Of a DNA stretch of 64,000 bases, positions 60,798 through 64,000 are shown piece by piece. This DNA comes from Amycolatopsis aidingensis (GTDB lineage: Bacteria; Actinomycetota; Actinomycetes; Mycobacteriales; Pseudonocardiaceae). Each line of letters starts with the position of its first letter. Within the stretch, counting starts at the first letter, position 1. The stretch spans positions 682,001 to 746,000 of the forward strand of contig NZ_CP076538.1 of NCBI RefSeq assembly GCF_018885265.1, read 5' to 3'. Position numbers and translations under genes: made by a program. Below the pieces are notes generated by a model. It was not told where the DNA came from. It saw only the letters and a list, made by a program, of their open reading frames with translations, and searched no databases.

Positions 60798-62135
60798 ATG
60801 AGCAGGTCCACCCGGCTTCGCAGGTTCCTCGGCGCCGTGCTGGCGGCGGCCATGGCCTGCACGGTGGCCGCCGCCCCGGCGAGCGCGGCCGCCCCGCCGA
60901 AACCCGAGAACGATCCCTTCTACCAGCCACCCCCCGGTTTCGAGTCGACCGAACCGGGCACGGTGCTGCGGTCCCGCCCGGTCGAGCTCGCCGCGTTCGC
61001 CCTGCTGCCGCAGAAGGTGCAGGCCTGGCAGCTGCTGTATCGCACGACCGACACCCAGGACCGGCCGCAGGCCACGGTTACCACGGTGCTGCTGCCTTGG
61101 GGTGCGGAACCGGACCGTTCCCGGCCGCTGGTCTCCTACCAGGTCGCCGAGGACAGTGCCGCGGCGCACTGTGCGCCCTCATACCAGTGGCGGCAGGGTG
61201 CGGGCAACGACAACTTCGTGACGCAGGCCGAGATCCTGCTCGTGGATGCGGCCATCCAGCAGGGCTGGGCGGTGACCGTGCCGGACTACGAGGGCCCGGA
61301 CAGCGCCTACGTGGCAGGCAAGCAGGCCGGGCAGGCGGTGCTGGACGGTATCCGGGCGGCGCAGGACTTCCCCGCCCTTGGCCTGGACGGTCGGGAGACC
61401 GACGTCGGGTTGTGGGGTTACTCCGGTGGCGCGCTGGCCTCCGGCTGGGCTTCCGAGCTGCAACCGGGCTACGCCCCGGAGCTGGACGTCAAGGGCGTCG
61501 CCGAGGGTGGGCTGCCGGTGAACGTCGAGCACGTGCTGGACAACGTGAACGGCTCGGTCGTCTCCGGGCTCGCGATGAGTGGCATCGCCGGGCTGAGTGA
61601 GGCCTACCCGGAGCTTGCCGGGTACCTGGACGCCAACCTGACGCCGGAGGGCAAGGAGGCCTTCGCGGAGGTCAAGACGCTGTGTAACCCGCAGGCCGTC
61701 GCCCGGTTCCCGTTCAAGGACATCTACTCCTACTTCAGCAACGAGGACCCGCTGAACCATCCGGTCGCCCAGGAGGTGCTCGCGGCCAACACGATGGGCA
61801 AGCACACCCCGACCGCGCCGCTGTTCGTCTACCACTCGGTGAACGACCAGCTCATCCCACCCGAGGACGTGGACGGCCTGGTCGAACGGTTCTGCGCGGA
61901 CGGTGCGCAGGTCAGCTACCGCAGGGACGTCCTAAGCGAGCATGCGGCGTTGACCGTCACCGGCGCGGCCAGCGCCATCAACTGGCTGAAAGCGCGTTTC
62001 GCGGGCGAACCGTCGTCGCCGGGGTGCGACACCAGGACCGTCGCGTCCTCGCTGCTGTCGCCCCAGGCGCTGGCCACCTTCGGTTCGGCCCTGCTGAATG
62101 CGCTGCTGGCCCTTCTCGGCCAGCCCATCCGCTGA
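60798..62135 (+). CDS. Secreted lipase (LIP family)
   Basis: A 445-residue exported alpha/beta-hydrolase. The Sec signal peptide ends near ASA-A30. The nucleophile elbow is GYSGG (S209), the acid is in HSVNDQLIP and the His in LSEHAALT, the order of the secretory lipase family known from Candida and actinomycetes. Two Cys in the N-terminal half and one near the C-terminus may form a disulfide. AAGGAAGGTGG precedes the ATG at 60798. A long perfect palindrome follows the stop. Confidence 0.86.
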   Translation: MSRSTRLRRFLGAVLAAAMACTVAAAPASAAAPPKPENDPFYQPPPGFESTEPGTVLRSRPVELAAFALLPQKVQAWQLLYRTTDTQDRPQATVTTVLLPWGAEPDRSRPLVSYQVAEDSAAAHCAPSYQWRQGAGNDNFVTQAEILLVDAAIQQGWAVTVPDYEGPDSAYVAGKQAGQAVLDGIRAAQDFPALGLDGRETDVGLWGYSGGALASGWASELQPGYAPELDVKGVAEGGLPVNVEHVLDNVNGSVVSGLAMSGIAGLSEAYPELAGYLDANLTPEGKEAFAEVKTLCNPQAVARFPFKDIYSYFSNEDPLNHPVAQEVLAANTMGKHTPTAPLFVYHSVNDQLIPPEDVDGLVERFCADGAQVSYRRDVLSEHAALTVTGAASAINWLKARFAGEPSSPGCDTRTVASSLLSPQALATFGSALLNALLALLGQPIR

Positions 62136-62137
62136 CC

Positions 62138-62190
62138 GCTGTGAGTGGCCCGTTCCCTGCGAACTTCGCAGGGAACGGGCCACTCACAGC
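62138..62190. terminator. 53-bp perfect palindrome after the lipase gene
   Basis: Two perfect 26-bp arms around a single C at 62164, containing GTGAGTGGCCCGTTC and its complement. It begins 3 bp after the lipase stop codon. It could terminate transcription, though no T-tract follows, or belong to a dispersed palindromic repeat class of this genus. Confidence 0.65.
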
Positions 62191-62233
62191 AGTTGATTGA
62201 CGGCGGGTGGCAGGCGGGTTACGGTGCTCCGTC

Positions 62234-62947
62234 GTGAACCTGTCCGACAGCCGGACTGCCGGTCAGGCGGTCCCGCGCCGGGTGAGCGCGATGGAGGCCG
62301 TGCTCGCCGACCTGCGGGACGCCATCGGCAGGGGCGAGTACGCCATCGGCGAGAAGCTGCCTGCCGAGTCCGCGCTGGCCCAGCACTACGGCGTCAGCCG
62401 GTCGGTGGTGCGGGAGGCGCTGCGCGCCCTGCAGGCGATCGGGCTCACCCGTTCACACACCGGCAAGGGCACCTTCGTCGCGGCCAGCACCGCGGTGGGC
62501 AACCCGATCTTCGGCTCCTACTCGGCCCGCGACCTGGTCGAGGTGCGCAGGCATGTGGAGATCCCGGTCACCGGGTACGCCGCGGCCCGGCGCTCCGAGG
62601 ACGACCTCGACCTGCTGGCCCAGCTGGTCGAGCGGATGGAGACCGAGACCGAGGACCTGGCCTGGACGGCGCTGGACACGCTGTTCCACATCACCATCGC
62701 GCAGGCCTCCGGCAACGAGGTCTTCCGGCGTGTGATCGAGGAGATCCGGGACGCCCTGGCCCGCCAGTCCAGCTTCGTCAACCAGCTGCGCGGCCGCCGT
62801 GAGCAGTCCAATGTAGAGCACCGCAGGATCGTGCGGGCGATCCTCGCGGGCTCCGAGGACGAGGCCGTGGCCGCCATGCGGGACCACCTGGCCGCGGTCG
62901 AGGCCAGCCTGCAGGCGATCGTCGGGCCGGAGGACCGGGATGAGTGA
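62234..62947 (+). CDS. FadR-type GntR regulator
   Basis: A ~237-residue regulator. The winged HTH covers about residues 18-80 (GEKLPAESALAQHYGVSRSV, REALRALQAIGL) and the C-terminal FCD helical domain has the metal-binding pattern HVEIPVTGYAA, DTLFHITIAQASGN and EHRRIVRAI. Such proteins respond to small carboxylates or amino acids. The GTG at 62234 is a choice; the frame is open to 62207. Its end overlaps the asparaginase start by 8 bp, so it probably controls asparagine/aspartate use. Confidence 0.86.
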   Translation: MNLSDSRTAGQAVPRRVSAMEAVLADLRDAIGRGEYAIGEKLPAESALAQHYGVSRSVVREALRALQAIGLTRSHTGKGTFVAASTAVGNPIFGSYSARDLVEVRRHVEIPVTGYAAARRSEDDLDLLAQLVERMETETEDLAWTALDTLFHITIAQASGNEVFRRVIEEIRDALARQSSFVNQLRGRREQSNVEHRRIVRAILAGSEDEAVAAMRDHLAAVEASLQAIVGPEDRDE

Positions 62948-63977
62948 ACCGGTACCGCTGGTGCACGTGGTCCGGGACGGCGTGGTGGAAGGTGTCCACT
63001 ATGGATCCGTCGCCGTGCTCGGCCCGGACGGCACGGTCGAGTTCGCCGCGGGCGATATCGGGGCGCCGTTCTTCCTGCGCTCGGCCGCCAAACCGCTGCA
63101 GGCGGCCGGAATGCTGCGGGCCGGGCTGGAACTGCCGGACGACCTGCTCGCGCTGGCCGCCGCCAGCCATTCGGGTGAGGACATCCACCTCGCCGGTACC
63201 CACGCCATCCTGCGTGCGGCGGAACTGGACGAGGCGGACCTGGGCAACCCGCCCGCACTGCCGTACGATCCCGCGATGCGCGACGAGTGGCTGGCGCGCG
63301 GCCGGGCTCCGCGGCGGGCGGCGCACAACTGTTCCGGCAAGCATGCCGCCATGCTGCGCACGGCCCGTGCCCGCGGCTGGCCGACCCGGAACTATCTGGA
63401 CCGCGGCCACCCCCTGCAACGCGGGCTCGCCACCACCGTGGCCGAGCTGGCGGGCGAGCGGGTCGCCGAACCCAGCGTGGACGGCTGCGGTGCCCCGCTG
63501 TTCTCGGTGTCCCTGACCGGGCTCGCCCGCGCCTCGGCCCGGATCGCGACCGCGCGGGTGGACACCGCCGAGGGCGGCCTCGCCCGTGCCCTGCGTGCGC
63601 ACCCGGAGATGGTGGCGGGCACCCGCAGGGATGTCACCCACCTGATGCGGGCCTTCCCCGGCCTGATCGCCAAGGACGGCTTCGAGGGCGTACAGGTGGC
63701 CGCGTTGCCGGACGGCCACGCGGTGGCGATCAAGATCGCCGACGGCGCCGACCGGGCCAGAATGCCCGCCGCCGCGGCGGCACTGGCGCTGTGCGGCCTC
63801 GATCCGGCCCGACTCGCCGAGCAGGCCACGGTCCCGGTGTACGGCGGGGGCGAGGTGGTCGGCAGGCTGCAGCCCGCAGGCGAACTCGGTGCCGCGGCGC
63901 TAGCCGCGGGCGCGGGCCAACTCTTCGACGTCAAGTACCCGATCACCCGAGCAAGGAGTGCGGCATGGACGGCCTGA
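62940..63977 (+). CDS. Asparaginase (thermolabile L-asparaginase/AnsA-II family)
   Basis: A 345-residue enzyme of the Rhizobium-type asparaginase family (PF06089 type), which hydrolyses asparagine to aspartate and ammonia. FFLRSAAKPLQAAGML, ASHSGEDIH, NCSGKHAAML and VDGCGAPLFSV carry the conserved Ser, Lys and Cys residues. The start overlaps the regulator gene, and the stop overlaps a following start by 13 bp. Together they form one operon. Confidence 0.88.
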   Translation: MSEPVPLVHVVRDGVVEGVHYGSVAVLGPDGTVEFAAGDIGAPFFLRSAAKPLQAAGMLRAGLELPDDLLALAAASHSGEDIHLAGTHAILRAAELDEADLGNPPALPYDPAMRDEWLARGRAPRRAAHNCSGKHAAMLRTARARGWPTRNYLDRGHPLQRGLATTVAELAGERVAEPSVDGCGAPLFSVSLTGLARASARIATARVDTAEGGLARALRAHPEMVAGTRRDVTHLMRAFPGLIAKDGFEGVQVAALPDGHAVAIKIADGADRARMPAAAAALALCGLDPARLAEQATVPVYGGGEVVGRLQPAGELGAAALAAGAGQLFDVKYPITRARSAAWTA

Positions 63978-64000
63978 TCGACGGAATCGGCGAGGTGAAC
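63965..64000 (+). CDS. Start of a downstream gene (cut by window end)
   Basis: ATG at 63965 follows AAGGAG by 8 nt and overlaps the asparaginase stop. Only 12 codons are visible (MDGLIDGIGEVN). The position suggests an operon member, possibly in aspartate metabolism, but the product cannot be identified. Confidence 0.5.
   Translation, partial: MDGLIDGIGEVN

Overview
The window comes from a high-G+C actinomycete chromosome, most likely the family Pseudonocardiaceae and Amycolatopsis-like. The signs are strong G/C third-position bias, GTG/TTG starts, the carD-ispD-ispF-cysS-rlmB housekeeping block, the LpqE-like/radA pair beside it, otsA with an otsB-GH15 fusion, and palindromic intergenic repeats of a kind I associate with that genus. 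The genus call is inference. No rRNA or CRISPR array is present. One tRNA gene, tRNA-Thr(TGT), is present.

Layout. 1-2.4 kb: end of a zinc/manganese ABC importer (His-rich binding protein, ATPase, permease). 2.3-7.6 kb, minus strand: an AlgX/AlgJ-like SGNH protein and three tandem DUF445 membrane proteins. 7.7-13.6 kb: DivIVA-like coiled-coil protein, Tat-exported animal-type haem peroxidase, a response-regulator-like protein with two LuxR HTH domains, arylamine N-acetyltransferase and an adenosine-deaminase-like protein. 13.7-24.2 kb: a carbohydrate catabolic locus with polyol MFS permease, two FGGY kinases, fused DhaK-DhaL kinase, RpiB-type isomerase, 2-hydroxyacid dehydrogenase, class II aldolase, two phosphatases and a DeoR regulator. 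Two copies of TGTTAATTTAAC, one before each main transcription unit, are the likely DeoR operators. 24.1-28.8 kb: an AraC regulator and a tightly overlapped cupin dioxygenase/MFS/Zn-alcohol dehydrogenase/SDR operon.

29.75-40.2 kb: an actinomycete integrative and conjugative element (AICE, pSAM2 type) with integrase, excisionase, rolling-circle Rep, TraB/FtsK translocase, a Pra-like activator, small transfer-region proteins and a GntR repressor preceded by three palindromic operators. It is inserted in the last codons of an MBOAT O-acyltransferase gene. A 13-bp repeat (AGAACTGGTAGTA) at both ends restores the same C-terminal residues and a stop codon. At its right end it carries a clearly A+T-richer gene for a candidate ApeA-like HEPN anti-phage protein.

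40.2-48.8 kb: MBOAT, rlmB, cysS, a HAD hydrolase, ispF, a degenerate-looking ispD, carD, an LpqE-like lipoprotein and radA; disA, which often follows radA, is not there. 48.8-53.1 kb: Uma2 nuclease, a decayed Scr1-type XRE regulator, a BNR-repeat/MoaD-like pair, and a CU044_5270 protein with its ECF sigma factor. 53.1-64 kb: otsB-GH15 fusion, otsA, a ThrE-type exporter, tRNA-Thr, PAP2 phosphatase, a second arylamine N-acetyltransferase, a secreted lipase, a FadR-type regulator overlapping an asparaginase gene, and the start of one more gene cut by the window end.

All calls rest on reading motifs and context. No database search was run.
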